DNA of 12,268 bases from an uncultured Planctomycetaceae bacterium (GCA_937952455.1 CALFYU010000278.1:1-12268), one strand, 5' to 3'. Shown: positions 1 through 6,606, counted from the stretch's first letter. The notes: generated by a model from the sequence alone, not told the origin. A program made the numbers and translations.

Positions 1-54
1 TTTGTAGCTCCGGGGGGAGCCATGATCGATCATGGCTCCCCCCGGAGCTACAAA
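1..54. repeat. perfect 54-bp palindrome
   Basis: The first 54 bases are a perfect inverted repeat: each 27-base arm (starting tttgtagctccgg) is the exact reverse complement of the other, with the axis between 27 and 28 and no spacer. As RNA it would form a very stable hairpin with a tight central turn. It is bounded exactly by the window edge, so it could extend further left. There is no T-run inside the window next to it, so it is not a typical intrinsic terminator as seen here. It could be a dispersed palindromic repeat, a protein-binding site, or the joined ends of a mobile element; the sequence alone does not decide. Confidence 0.85.
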
Positions 55-65
55 TTGTGTGAAGG

Positions 66-276
66 GTCAACTCCGAACAGGTGATCCCGTGTGGAATGCT
101 CCCACGGGCCGCTTAATGCGGCGGTTGCCTGTTCCGGGCGTTACCTTGAATAGGCCCGCGTTCTGATCGCGCATCGGCACAATCGTATCGGTGACAACTC
201 TTTCGTTCGGTTTATTCCGATTGTGCGGCGTCAGGCCGGAGTCGTGCCCGGTCTGCCGCCGCAGTCGGCGGTTTTT
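66..276 (+). ncRNA. candidate structured non-coding RNA with terminator
   Basis: No credible protein is encoded in 55-338, but the plus strand folds into several independent helices. 73-81 pairs with 128-137 (one bulged C) and encloses two hairpins, 86-94 with 101-108 (T92 bulged, loop aatgct) and 108-112 with 118-122 (loop ttaat), giving a three-way junction. Further on, 177-185 pairs perfectly with 218-226 (9 bp). The stretch ends in a terminator hairpin (256-261 with 266-271) followed by five Ts. I do not recognise a known family: conserved motifs of tmRNA, SRP RNA and RNase P RNA are not seen, and 6S RNA cannot be shown. It may instead be the 3' UTR of a gene left of the window. The 5' end is a guess, and no promoter was identified. 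Confidence 0.35.
256..276 (+). terminator. intrinsic terminator, plus strand
   Basis: A 6-bp GC-only stem (ccgccg / cggcgg, loop cagt) is followed directly by five Ts. It would end plus-strand transcription through 55-256, which contains no gene, and is the main reason to suspect an RNA gene there. Confidence 0.6.
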
Positions 277-338
277 ATCTCAATTGAACTGTAACACGCA
301 AAATCACCCTGCTATTGCTGTCGCGATCTGGAACCAAC

Positions 339-369
339 AAAAAAACCGGAGCCGCATGCGGCTCCGGTT
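339..369 (-). terminator. intrinsic terminator of the secreted Tyr/Cys-rich protein gene
   Basis: Positions 344-369 are a perfect 26-bp palindrome (arms aaccggagccgca / tgcggctccggtt). Read on the minus strand it runs into seven Ts (339-345 on the plus strand are all A). It lies 34 bp past the stop codon of the minus-strand gene at 403-1095, as expected for a Rho-independent terminator. Confidence 0.85.
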
Positions 370-402
370 GACTCGCTGTTTCGATTCCGATCCCCGGCTG
401 TG

Positions 403-1095
403 TTATTCAGCCGCGGGAGCAGTGGCACCATACGGCAGGTACGGCAGCCGCGGCGCGGGGGTGCTTTGCAGATACGCCCCGCGAATCAGGTAAACCTCCT
501 CAGCCGGCGTGCCGATCGACTGGGCGACGCGGAGATGAATGGGAGGGGCCCCAGCTTCCGAACCGCAAATCGTCGTCAGCGCCGTGGTCACGTTCGCCAT
601 GCGGATCTCGCAATCTTGCGGGTCCATCGCCGCCGCCACATACGCCGTGCGGTATTTCTCGGGAGTGCACAGAGCTATCCGGCGCAAGTTCAGTCGACCT
701 GATTGATTCAGTTCCTGCGTTTCGGGATTGAAGTGGTAGGCGTACAAGGTCGTATATTTCATCCAACCATTGTAAGACTGTTGATCGATCACCTGACGGA
801 CCGCGGAGCGGTCGGCACAGTTGTAGGGATAGGGCCAGTAATGGGCGCGGTGGTAGCGGTGCATGTACGGCTCTTTACATCCCACCGGACGGGCGTAAGG
901 AGGCCAGTATTTGCCGTATTTGTATTTCTGCCGCGTTCCGCCAGGATGATCATACTCGTCAGCGAACCAACTGCAGTGCTCGCCATCCCCATTGCAATAG
1001 CCATTGTCACAGTTGGCATCACCAGCGGAGGCCGAGCCCGACAGGCCAGCCACCATCAACAAGGTCAAAACGAAACCGATTTTTTGTGTTCTCAT
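403..1095 (-). CDS. secreted Tyr/Cys-rich protein of unknown function
   Basis: A 230-residue protein with a clear Sec signal peptide: MRTQK, a hydrophobic core at about residues 7-19, and a likely cleavage after SASA (A24/G25). The mature part begins Cys- and Asp/Asn-rich, then is strongly aromatic at residues 58-91 (KYKYGKYWPPYARP and YHRAHYWPYPYN), and ends with a Pro/Tyr-rich tail. Eight cysteines (29, 34, 41, 73, 93, 143, 162, 177) could form disulfides. Residues 110-205 look like an ordinary alpha/beta fold. The longer reading from 1206 is rejected because its extra N-terminus runs into a repeat element at 1205-1287 and would bury the signal peptide. The gene stands alone and has its own terminator. 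I recognise the style as planctomycete exported protein but cannot assign a function; envelope or extracellular location is inferred from the signal peptide. Confidence 0.8.
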   Translation of the reverse strand: MRTQKIGFVLTLLMVAGLSGSASAGDANCDNGYCNGDGEHCSWFADEYDHPGGTRQKYKYGKYWPPYARPVGCKEPYMHRYHRAHYWPYPYNCADRSAVRQVIDQQSYNGWMKYTTLYAYHFNPETQELNQSGRLNLRRIALCTPEKYRTAYVAAAMDPQDCEIRMANVTTALTTICGSEAGAPPIHLRVAQSIGTPAEEVYLIRGAYLQSTPAPRLPYLPYGATAPAAE

Positions 1096-1204
1096 ATCAA
1101 ATATTCCCGGAAACCCCGAATGTCGTTGGTTTGATGGGCATGGCGAAGCACGCCGTTGACCGGAAAGGCCCGACAGGTCGATCTCAATCCAGCCTGAAAC
1201 ATAC

Positions 1205-1287
1205 AACTGGTTTCAAAACCCTCGGACGCGTCGCGCACACACTCATATGGCAGATCCGCGAACAGGCGCAACCGGGTTTTGAAACTG
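1205..1287 (-). repeat. miniature inverted-repeat element, copy 1
   Basis: This 83-bp element starts aactggtttcaaaaccct and ends cgggttttgaaactg, so its ends are imperfect inverted repeats of about 14 bp. Its reverse complement matches the element at 3827-3908 along the whole length (cagtttcaaaacccggttgc at one end, gggttttgaaaccagtt at the other), with scattered substitutions and a small indel in the middle. No coding capacity and no obvious target-site duplication. Strand is given relative to copy 2. Confidence 0.8.
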
Positions 1288-1416
1288 GCTCTAGTGACCT
1301 GCTTGTGTGATATCGGCCGACGATTAGCGCGGTGATAACGAGAAAACCGGTTTTAGCGGATTGTCGCAAAATAGCGGAAAACCGGGGAAAGCTGCGCAGA
1401 GTTTGCGGGCGCCGCG

Positions 1417-1725
1417 TCATCCCAATTCGACGAACACCTCGCCTCCGTCAACGGTCACCGGAAACGTCTGTTGATGCAGGCGGCTATTGAGGCAGTGCCG
1501 GCCGTCAGTCACGTCAAACTGCCAGCCGTGCCAGGGGCAGGTGACGATCTGTCCTTGCAAGATCCCCTGGCCCAGTGGGCCACCGGCGTGCGGACAAATG
1601 CCGTCGAGCGCATAAAACTCGCCGTCGACGTGATACAATGCCAAGATGCGTTCGCCCGCCAGAACTTCTTTGGCCGTCCCCGGCGGGATCTCCTCGACGG
1701 CGGCTACGCGGATTTTTTGGGACAT
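1417..1725 (-). CDS. Rieske [2Fe-2S] ferredoxin-like protein
   Basis: A 102-residue stand-alone Rieske domain. The two cluster-binding boxes are complete: C44-P-H46-A-G-G and C63-P-W-H66-G-W, 16 residues apart between H46 and C63, matching the C-x-H ... C-x2-H pattern. Length and sequence fit small soluble electron carriers of the NirD / dioxygenase-ferredoxin type. No transmembrane segment or signal peptide is seen, so it should be cytoplasmic. The start at MSQKIRV is preferred over one 36 residues upstream because the domain begins here and a weak ribosome site (ttggaa) lies 5 bases before it. No oxygenase, reductase or nitrite reductase large subunit lies nearby, so the electron partner is unknown. 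It is divergent from the SpoIIAA-like gene. Confidence 0.88.
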   Translation of the reverse strand: MSQKIRVAAVEEIPPGTAKEVLAGERILALYHVDGEFYALDGICPHAGGPLGQGILQGQIVTCPWHGWQFDVTDGRHCLNSRLHQQTFPVTVDGGEVFVELG

Positions 1726-1882
1726 CGTTTCCAATCTCGGCTTGTGAAAGGACACAGGCCCCTTCTTAGCAACCGGGCCAAATCCGTTCAATTCCGGTGG
1801 AGTTTTTGGGCCGGACTGCTTACGATTTCGCAAAGCGACCGGATGAACTTCTTACCTACTGACGACTCGCAGGGAGAAACAG

Positions 1883-2245
1883 ATGATTATCGAAATCGAA
1901 TCCAGTGATAGTAACATCCTGGCCTTCCAACTCAGCGGCAAATTGCATGACGAAGATTACAAGACGTTCGTCCCCATTGTGGAAAAGGCGGTCGAGACGC
2001 ACGGCAAAATCCGCCTGTTGACGCAATTCCACGACTTTCACGGCTGGGACATGCACGCCCTGTGGGACGACATCAAATTCGCTACCAAACACTGCACGTC
2101 TATCGAACGGATCGCGCTCGTGGGCGAAAAGAAGTGGGAAGAGTGGATGGCCAAGGTCTGCAAGCCGTTCACGATGGCCAAAGTGCAGTATTTCGAATCG
2201 TCGGAAATGGACAAAGCGTGGGCTTGGCTTCGCGAAGATGATTGA
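1883..2245 (+). CDS. SpoIIAA-like (STAS/SEC14 domain) protein
   Basis: A 120-residue protein whose sequence pattern fits the SpoIIAA_like family: strand start MIIEIESSDSNILAFQLSGKL, then HDEDYKTFVPIVEKAVE, then KIRLLTQFHDFHGWD and a long helix ending in an acidic C-terminus (WAWLREDD). The family has a STAS-like alpha/beta fold with a ligand-binding pocket; its cellular role is poorly defined, and the phosphorylatable serine of true anti-sigma antagonists is not apparent. The start is supported by a good ribosome site (agggag, 1871-1876) six bases before ATG. It is cytoplasmic (no signal or TM segment). It is divergent from the Rieske gene, with 157 bp between the two starts that must hold both promoters. 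I see no sigma factor or anti-sigma kinase nearby. Confidence 0.8.
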   Translation: MIIEIESSDSNILAFQLSGKLHDEDYKTFVPIVEKAVETHGKIRLLTQFHDFHGWDMHALWDDIKFATKHCTSIERIALVGEKKWEEWMAKVCKPFTMAKVQYFESSEMDKAWAWLREDD

Positions 2246-2322
2246 GTCGCCGGCCGGTTTGAAACGGTTGAAAGCACTAGGTCGACCGACGCGCCAGATA
2301 CGTGCAACGCTCACAGACTTCT

Positions 2323-2341
2323 CCCTCTCCTCGGGAGAGGG
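2323..2341. repeat. short dispersed-type hairpin (ccctctcc / ggagaggg)
   Basis: A perfect 8-bp stem with loop tcg, followed by tcggggcgagcgg. The wording (ccctctcctcgggagaggg tcgggg) resembles a palindromic repeat seen between genes in many GC-rich bacteria. It lies 78 bp after the SpoIIAA-like gene and could help end or stabilise that transcript, but has no T-run. Confidence 0.5.
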
Positions 2342-2410
2342 TCGGGGCGAGCGGCTTCGTTGCTTAAAGTCGTATTTCAGTAGGAACCATTAACTGTCCT
2401 ACATCGAAAG

Positions 2411-2430
2411 GTGCGTCGCGACGCATCCTA
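2411..2430. repeat. short palindromic repeat (tgcgtcgcgacgca)
   Basis: A perfect 14-bp palindrome at 2412-2425, within gtgcgtcgcgacgcatccta. From memory this wording (gtaggatgcgtcgcgacgcacc on the other strand) recurs between genes in planctomycetes, but only one copy is in the window, so its dispersed nature is inference. It is about 85 bp before the ceramidase-like gene; the rest of the 2246-2510 gap shows no gene. Confidence 0.4.
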
Positions 2431-2510
2431 CTTTTTCGCGACAATACCGACGAACAGGCTCTCATTCGAATCATCACCAGTTGTTCGCCTTACGTTTATC
2501 GGAGATTGTT

Positions 2511-3806
2511 ATGATGCGTTTTCTCATTTATGCGACGTGCCTGCTGTGCGGGCTGATTTGGGGGCCGTCGTCCGCGTGGGCCGAGTTGCAAGTTGGAGCC
2601 GGGATGCGGGTAATTACGCCCGATCCGCTGCTGCCGATTTCCGGCGGTGTGGGAATCCCACAACCGGCGACCGGCAAGCAGGGGGAACTGACCGCCCGGG
2701 CCATCGTGTTTCAAAAAGACGACACCACCGTCGCCGTGGTCAGCCTGGATTTATTGGGGTTTCCTTCGGTGCTCGCCGACCGGGTGAACAAACAGGTCCC
2801 GCGAATTCCCGCACAGAATATCCTCATTGGTTCCACCCACACCCACAGCGCGCCGGACTGTTATGCCTTTCCCCTGCCGACGGGTGGGCACACGGGGGAC
2901 CTCGAGTTCATGGACGACGTCTGCAAAAAGACGGCCGAGGCGATCAACGAGGCGCTCGACAAGCTGCAGCCGGCCTACTTAAAGATCAACACCGGCGAAG
3001 CCCAGGGGAAGATCGCTTTTAACTACTATGCCCCCAACCTCTACGACCGGCGGATGAGCGTAATCCAGGCGGTGACCCCCGAGAATAAGACAATTGCCAC
3101 GTTGGTCAATTATGCCGTTCACCCCGAGGTGCTAGGAAACGACGAGGGACTGCTCAGCCCCGATCTGGTCGGCCCGCTGTGCGACAAGCTCGAGAAGGAC
3201 CTGGGCGGCATGGCACTGTTCATGAACGGGGCACAAGGGGGCATGATCACTGCCGACAACCGCGACCTGGACAAGCCAAAGGACCCGCTGACTGGTTATT
3301 GGTACGGTTCGCGAACCTGGGAAGAGTGCGTCCGCATCGGGCATCTGATGGCGAACGAAGCGGAGCGGATCATCAAGGACGCCCCCCTGCAGAAAGACCC
3401 GCAACTGTTCTGCGACGCGATCGACGTGCGGTTTCCCGTCGATTCGGAACTGATGTGGGCAATCATCCTCGGCTCGCCGCTGAAATATCCCCATAACCGC
3501 GACCACAGCATCACGACCCGCATCAACCTGGTGAATATCGGCGACGCTCAGATCCTCACGATCCCCGGCGAAGCGCTGCCGAATATCGGTTTTTATCTCA
3601 AACGCAAGATGCGCGGGCGGCACAATCTGCTGTTCGGCCTGACCAACGACGCCTTCGGTTATATCTTGACCAAAGTCGACTTCGGCAGTTTCGACCGCTA
3701 CGAGTATGTATCGAGGACCTCGTTGGGAGAAATGACGGGTGAAATCCTGATCGACAAGTCGCTGGAGTTCGTCGAAAAGTCACCGGCGCCGGATGGCCAG
3801 AAGTGA
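2511..3806 (+). CDS. exported neutral/alkaline ceramidase-like hydrolase
   Basis: A 431-residue protein with a signal peptide (hydrophobic residues 4-18, likely cut after SAWA, A24/E25). The rest matches the N-terminal catalytic domain of the neutral/alkaline ceramidase family, zinc amidases that split ceramide into sphingosine and fatty acid. Visible motifs: GSTHTHSAP with H110/H112 and NYAVHPEVL with H204 as likely zinc ligands, NGAQGG at 239-244, and PGE (E354) followed by NDAFGY (Y384) and RYEY (Y397) as candidates for the Glu and Tyr ligands. Classical family members are about 650 residues with a C-terminal Ig-like domain; this one stops after the catalytic part, so the true substrate may be another amide or ester. 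The start is one of two adjacent ATGs (2511 or 2514) after ggag at 2501-2504; a start at 2481 would spoil the signal peptide. Monocistronic, ended by the hairpin at 3920-3958. Confidence 0.82.
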   Translation: MMRFLIYATCLLCGLIWGPSSAWAELQVGAGMRVITPDPLLPISGGVGIPQPATGKQGELTARAIVFQKDDTTVAVVSLDLLGFPSVLADRVNKQVPRIPAQNILIGSTHTHSAPDCYAFPLPTGGHTGDLEFMDDVCKKTAEAINEALDKLQPAYLKINTGEAQGKIAFNYYAPNLYDRRMSVIQAVTPENKTIATLVNYAVHPEVLGNDEGLLSPDLVGPLCDKLEKDLGGMALFMNGAQGGMITADNRDLDKPKDPLTGYWYGSRTWEECVRIGHLMANEAERIIKDAPLQKDPQLFCDAIDVRFPVDSELMWAIILGSPLKYPHNRDHSITTRINLVNIGDAQILTIPGEALPNIGFYLKRKMRGRHNLLFGLTNDAFGYILTKVDFGSFDRYEYVSRTSLGEMTGEILIDKSLEFVEKSPAPDGQK

Positions 3807-3826
3807 TAGCTTCCATCTGTTAGAAG

Positions 3827-3908
3827 CAGTTTCAAAACCCGGTTGCGCTTGTTCGTGAATGATCGTGCAAATGCGTGCGTGACGCGTCAGAGGGTTTTGA
3901 AACCAGTT
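3827..3908 (+). repeat. miniature inverted-repeat element, copy 2
   Basis: An 82-bp element from cagtttcaaaacccgg to gggttttgaaaccagtt, with imperfect terminal inverted repeats, related in reverse orientation to 1205-1287. The ends and the segments ggttgcgc, tgttcg and gacgcgtc are shared; the centre differs. It lies just after the ceramidase-like gene and just before the terminator at 3920. It has no coding capacity. It could be a non-autonomous transposon remnant (MITE-like) or a REP-like palindromic unit. Confidence 0.8.
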
Positions 3909-3919
3909 GGAGTCGTAAG

Positions 3920-3958
3920 AAAAGCCGCGGACCTCGCGATAAGGTCCGCGGCTTTTTT
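3920..3958. terminator. bidirectional intrinsic terminator between ceramidase-like gene and rpsD
   Basis: A 14-bp perfect stem (3920-3933 with 3943-3956, loop tcgcgataa) followed by a run of six Ts on the plus strand and preceded by four As, so it also works on the minus strand. It lies between the convergent stops of the ceramidase-like gene (3806) and rpsD (3980) and probably serves both. Confidence 0.88.
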
Positions 3959-3979
3959 GTGTGAATTTCGATCGTCGTA

Positions 3980-4591
3980 CTACCGCGACAGGAAGGCCAC
4001 GACGGTGTTGATTTCGACCGGCAGGCTGATGTCCTCCGGTCCGGGAAGTGCCCCGACGGTGGCTTGCAGTTCGCTGGCGTCAAAGCCCAACCAGCCGGTC
4101 CCCCCCTCTTGCCGCGGCGCTTGGGCCAGTTCGGCGTAGAGCTTTTTAAGGTTCGGGCGATTACGGATGGTGATCGTGTCGCCGGGACGGACGAGATACG
4201 ACGGGCGGTCCACCTTTTGACCGTTCACGCAAAAGTGACCGTGCACGATCCCCTGTCGGGCTTGGGGACGGGTCGAGCAGAAACCGGCGCGGCGGACGAC
4301 GTTGTCCAGTCGCCGTTCGCAAAGGATCATCAGGTTTTCACCGGTGTTCCCCTTGATGTGCTTCGCCTTTTCAAAATACCTCCGCAACTTCTTCTCACGG
4401 AGACCGTAGTAGTACTTGATCTTCTGCTTTTCGGTCAGGGCGATCCCGTAGTCGGTCACCTTCCGGCGGCGTTGGTGCATACCGGGGGGGAAATCACGAT
4501 TCTCATACGCCTTACGTGCCCCAGCGTCCTCAAAAATGATTCCGCCCAAGCGGCGGTTGATGCGTGCCTTCGGTCCCGTGTAATGACCCAT
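3980..4591 (-). CDS. rpsD: small-subunit ribosomal protein S4
   Basis: A 203-residue S4, the usual length. The N-terminus (MGHYTGPKARINRRLGG) and the region 38-72 (MHQRRRKVTDYGIALTEKQK, then YYGLREKKLRRYFEKA) are typical. The S4 RNA-binding fold spans about 92-144 (RRLDNVVRRAGF, ARQGIVHGHFCVNGQKVD, then RPGDTI). S4 binds 16S rRNA early in 30S assembly and helps keep decoding accurate. The zinc-binding cysteine cluster found near the N-terminus of some S4 proteins is absent, so this is the zinc-free form. A 40-residue segment after the S4 domain (LAQAPRQEGGTGWL to LPGPEDI) resembles the usual C-terminal extension ending in VEINTVVAFLSR. The gene stands alone rather than in an rpsM-rpsK-rpsD-rpoA cluster. 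An aaaaagg stretch lies about 10 bases before ATG. Confidence 0.97.
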   Translation of the reverse strand: MGHYTGPKARINRRLGGIIFEDAGARKAYENRDFPPGMHQRRRKVTDYGIALTEKQKIKYYYGLREKKLRRYFEKAKHIKGNTGENLMILCERRLDNVVRRAGFCSTRPQARQGIVHGHFCVNGQKVDRPSYLVRPGDTITIRNRPNLKKLYAELAQAPRQEGGTGWLGFDASELQATVGALPGPEDISLPVEINTVVAFLSR

Positions 4592-4698
4592 ACTCTACGT
4601 ACCTTTTTAGATTCCAATTGCGGCGAATCGCCGGTCTAGATTTTTTTCGGTATTGTAATCAGTTTCGTCCCCGCGATCCGTCGAGTAAAGCGGGGTGC

Positions 4699-4721
4699 CA
4701 CTGGCGGCTTGTCCGCCAGTG
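4699..4721. repeat. palindromic repeat cactggcgg / ccgccagtg
   Basis: A 9-bp perfect stem with loop cttgt (4708-4712), embedded in ggtgccactggcgg. From memory, this wording is a common intergenic repeat in planctomycete genomes; only one copy is in the window. It is in the 529-bp gap between the divergent rpsD and hpnE genes, which holds no gene I can support. Confidence 0.5.
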
Positions 4722-4958
4722 CTGGGCCAGCCAATCGTGGCATCCGTGCCAGAGACTGCCTGAGGAGGCGGTCGTGAAGCTCGGCGCGGACGGTAAGCCC
4801 AATTCGTTAGACGAGTTATACAAACGCCCACCCCGCGAATCAACCGGACGGGCAAAGATTCGCCCAATTCGGCCGTCTCCACACCCACTTGCGTGACGGG
4901 CATCTGCCCTACTCAGCTCATCGCGAAGGACAGCGGCGAAGGGCCGGACGAGAGCGAC

Positions 4959-4985
4959 TTGTCATAAGGCATTACGAATTATAGA
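4959..4985 (+). promoter_or_regulatory. possible sigma70-type promoter for hpnE
   Basis: ttgtca (4959-4964) and tataga (4980-4985) resemble -35 and -10 boxes, but the 15-base spacer is short of the usual 17. It would give a leader of about 130 bases before hpnE. Weak: in GC-rich DNA such matches occur by chance, though this patch is noticeably AT-richer than its surroundings. Confidence 0.25.
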
Positions 4986-5120
4986 GATGCAACATGAACT
5001 CCTCCACCCGACAGACCGCGAATTGTGCGAATCTGCCCTCCGGAGCGCTTCATTGTCCGTGCGGGATTTGCTACCGTCAGCGCTGCAGTTTCAGGAGGCA
5101 TCCGGGAGCCATTTGTCGGT

Positions 5121-6530
5121 ATGACAGCAGATTCAACGGTCGTGATTGTAGGCGGGGGATTGGCCGGATTGGCGGCCGCGTCCGCGTTGGGGGAGGCGGG
5201 CCTGTCCGTCACCCTGTTGGAGTCGCGGCCCAGGCTCGGCGGCCGGGCGAGTTCCTTTGTGGATGCCACGACGGGGAGCAAAATCGACAACTGCCAGCAC
5301 GTCTCGATGGGCTGCTGCACGAACTTCGACCATTTTTGCGAGACGGTGGGAATTGCCCATTTCCTCCGCACGCAGCATGAATTGTGGTTTATCGGCCCCC
5401 GCGGCGAACAAAGCCGCTTCGCGGCGGCGTTATTACCGGCTCCGTTGCATCTGCTGCCGGCGCTGTGGCGGTTGCGGTATTTTTCACGGCGACAGAAGCT
5501 GCGCCTCCTCGGTGGTCTTTCGGCGCTGGTTAAACCCAACACGGCCGAACGTGACGATCAGTCGATCGCCGATTGGCTGCCGGCGCATCAGCAGTCCGCC
5601 GACTTGATCGAAAGATTTTGGCAGGTCGTGCTGGTCAGCGCATTGAGCGAATCGCTGGACCGCATCGGCGTCGCGGCGGCCCGTAAGGTGTTTGCCGACG
5701 GATTTGTGGCCAACCGTTACGGATGGGAAGTCAGAATTCCGGCGGTGCCGCTGGATACGCTCTACGGCGAGCAGTTGTCCGGCTGGTTTGCGCGACATGG
5801 CGTTGACGTGCGACTGAAATCGGGTGTCGCCACCATTGAGATCGAACAGGACCGGGTCACCGGCGTCCGCCTGCGAGACGACACGCGACTTGCCGCCGAG
5901 CACGTGGTGCTCGCGGTGCCGCAGGACCGGGTGGCCTCATTGTTGCCCGACGACGTCGGGCGGCACCCGGAGTTCGAATCAGCTGCCACATTGAGAACCG
6001 CTCCCATATCGAGCGTGCACCTGTGGTTTGACCGGCCGGTGATCGACTTGCCGCACGCGGTGCTGGTGGGGCGGTTGAGCCAATGGGTCTTCGACCGGGG
6101 GAAGACCCCCTGCCCCGACGGCGGTGAGGCTTGGCACTATTATCAAGTCGTAATCAGTGCGTCGCACGACGTCGCCCAACGTCCGCAAGCCGAGGTGACC
6201 GCACAGGTCGTCGAGGAACTATTGAGCTTGAACCGCTACGACGTCCGCCCCGAACTGCGGCACGGACGTCTGGTCACCGAACACAAAGCGGTGCTCTCGA
6301 TGGAACCGGGCGTCGACAATGCGCGCCCGGGACAATCAACGTCAATCGGCAATCTCTACCTCGCCGGCGATTGGACGGCGACCGGTTGGCCGAGCACGAT
6401 GGAGGGGGCCGTCCGCAGCGGCTACATGGCGGCCGAACAGATCCTCGCTGCAGCGGAGGGAAAACGTCCGCGCATCGTGCAAGACGACTTGCCCGCGAGC
6501 TTGCTGTCGAAGTTTCTCTTCGGTTTGTAG
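5121..6530 (+). CDS. hpnE: hydroxysqualene dehydroxylase (squalene-associated FAD-dependent desaturase)
   Basis: A 469-residue FAD-dependent amine-oxidase/desaturase-type protein. The N-terminus has the dinucleotide-binding fold VVIVGGGLAGLAAA (G11, G13, G16), E34 ending strand 2, and the RLGGR box at 38-42, followed by NCQHVSMGCC. The C-terminus has the FAD motif LYLAGDWTATGWPSTMEGA (GDW at 416-418), which together with the QHV..GC box is characteristic of HpnE. HpnE reduces hydroxysqualene to squalene, after HpnD and HpnC build hydroxysqualene from farnesyl diphosphate. The start at MTADSTVVIVGGG is chosen because the fold begins there; 32 extra upstream residues in frame look non-coding. 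A strong aggagg at 5093-5098 is too far away (22 bases), and gggag at 5104-5108 sits 12 bases off, so the start signal is not ideal. hpnC, hpnD and a cyclase gene are not in this window. A phytoene-desaturase relative is the main alternative. Confidence 0.88.
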   Translation: MTADSTVVIVGGGLAGLAAASALGEAGLSVTLLESRPRLGGRASSFVDATTGSKIDNCQHVSMGCCTNFDHFCETVGIAHFLRTQHELWFIGPRGEQSRFAAALLPAPLHLLPALWRLRYFSRRQKLRLLGGLSALVKPNTAERDDQSIADWLPAHQQSADLIERFWQVVLVSALSESLDRIGVAAARKVFADGFVANRYGWEVRIPAVPLDTLYGEQLSGWFARHGVDVRLKSGVATIEIEQDRVTGVRLRDDTRLAAEHVVLAVPQDRVASLLPDDVGRHPEFESAATLRTAPISSVHLWFDRPVIDLPHAVLVGRLSQWVFDRGKTPCPDGGEAWHYYQVVISASHDVAQRPQAEVTAQVVEELLSLNRYDVRPELRHGRLVTEHKAVLSMEPGVDNARPGQSTSIGNLYLAGDWTATGWPSTMEGAVRSGYMAAEQILAAAEGKRPRIVQDDLPASLLSKFLFGL

Positions 6531-6553
6531 TGGCACGGCGGCACGAAATTGTT

Positions 6554-6606
6554 ATGTTGCGGTCTACAAACACGCTACGGCCGTTTGACGAAACGGCCGG
6601 CAACAT
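6554..6606 (+). other. stem-loop between hpnE and the potassium channel gene
   Basis: The 129-bp gap contains a perfect 9-bp hairpin (cggccgttt, loop gacg, aaacggccg; 6578-6599) that stacks on a second 7-bp helix (atgttgc at 6554-6560 with gcaacat at 6600-6606), leaving a 17-base bulge on one side. There is no T-run, so it is not a standard terminator; it could slow transcription after hpnE or act in the leader of the downstream gene. Confidence 0.45.

Noticed and set aside
66..276. Identification of the candidate RNA as 6S, tmRNA, SRP RNA or RNase P RNA
   Set aside because: The conserved sequence motifs of tmRNA, SRP RNA and RNase P RNA are not seen, and the single long bubble-bearing hairpin of 6S RNA does not fit the three-way junction.
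1205..3908. Composite transposon carrying the Rieske, SpoIIAA-like and ceramidase-like genes
   Set aside because: The bracketing elements carry no transposase and no target-site duplication is visible. Kept only as a paired-repeat finding.
4607..4903. Possible small protein (98 residues, minus strand) in the rpsD-hpnE gap
   Set aside because: It runs through the palindromic repeat at 4699-4721, has no ribosome site worth noting and no family-like pattern.
4979..5542. Minus-strand open frame of 187 residues across the hpnE start
   Set aside because: It overlaps the conserved FAD-binding start of hpnE on the other strand and has a low-complexity Arg/Pro/Asn composition without motifs.
2511..6530. 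A lipid island joining the ceramidase-like gene and hpnE
   Set aside because: rpsD, on the opposite strand with its own terminator, and a 529-bp gap separate them; there is no sign of shared transcription.
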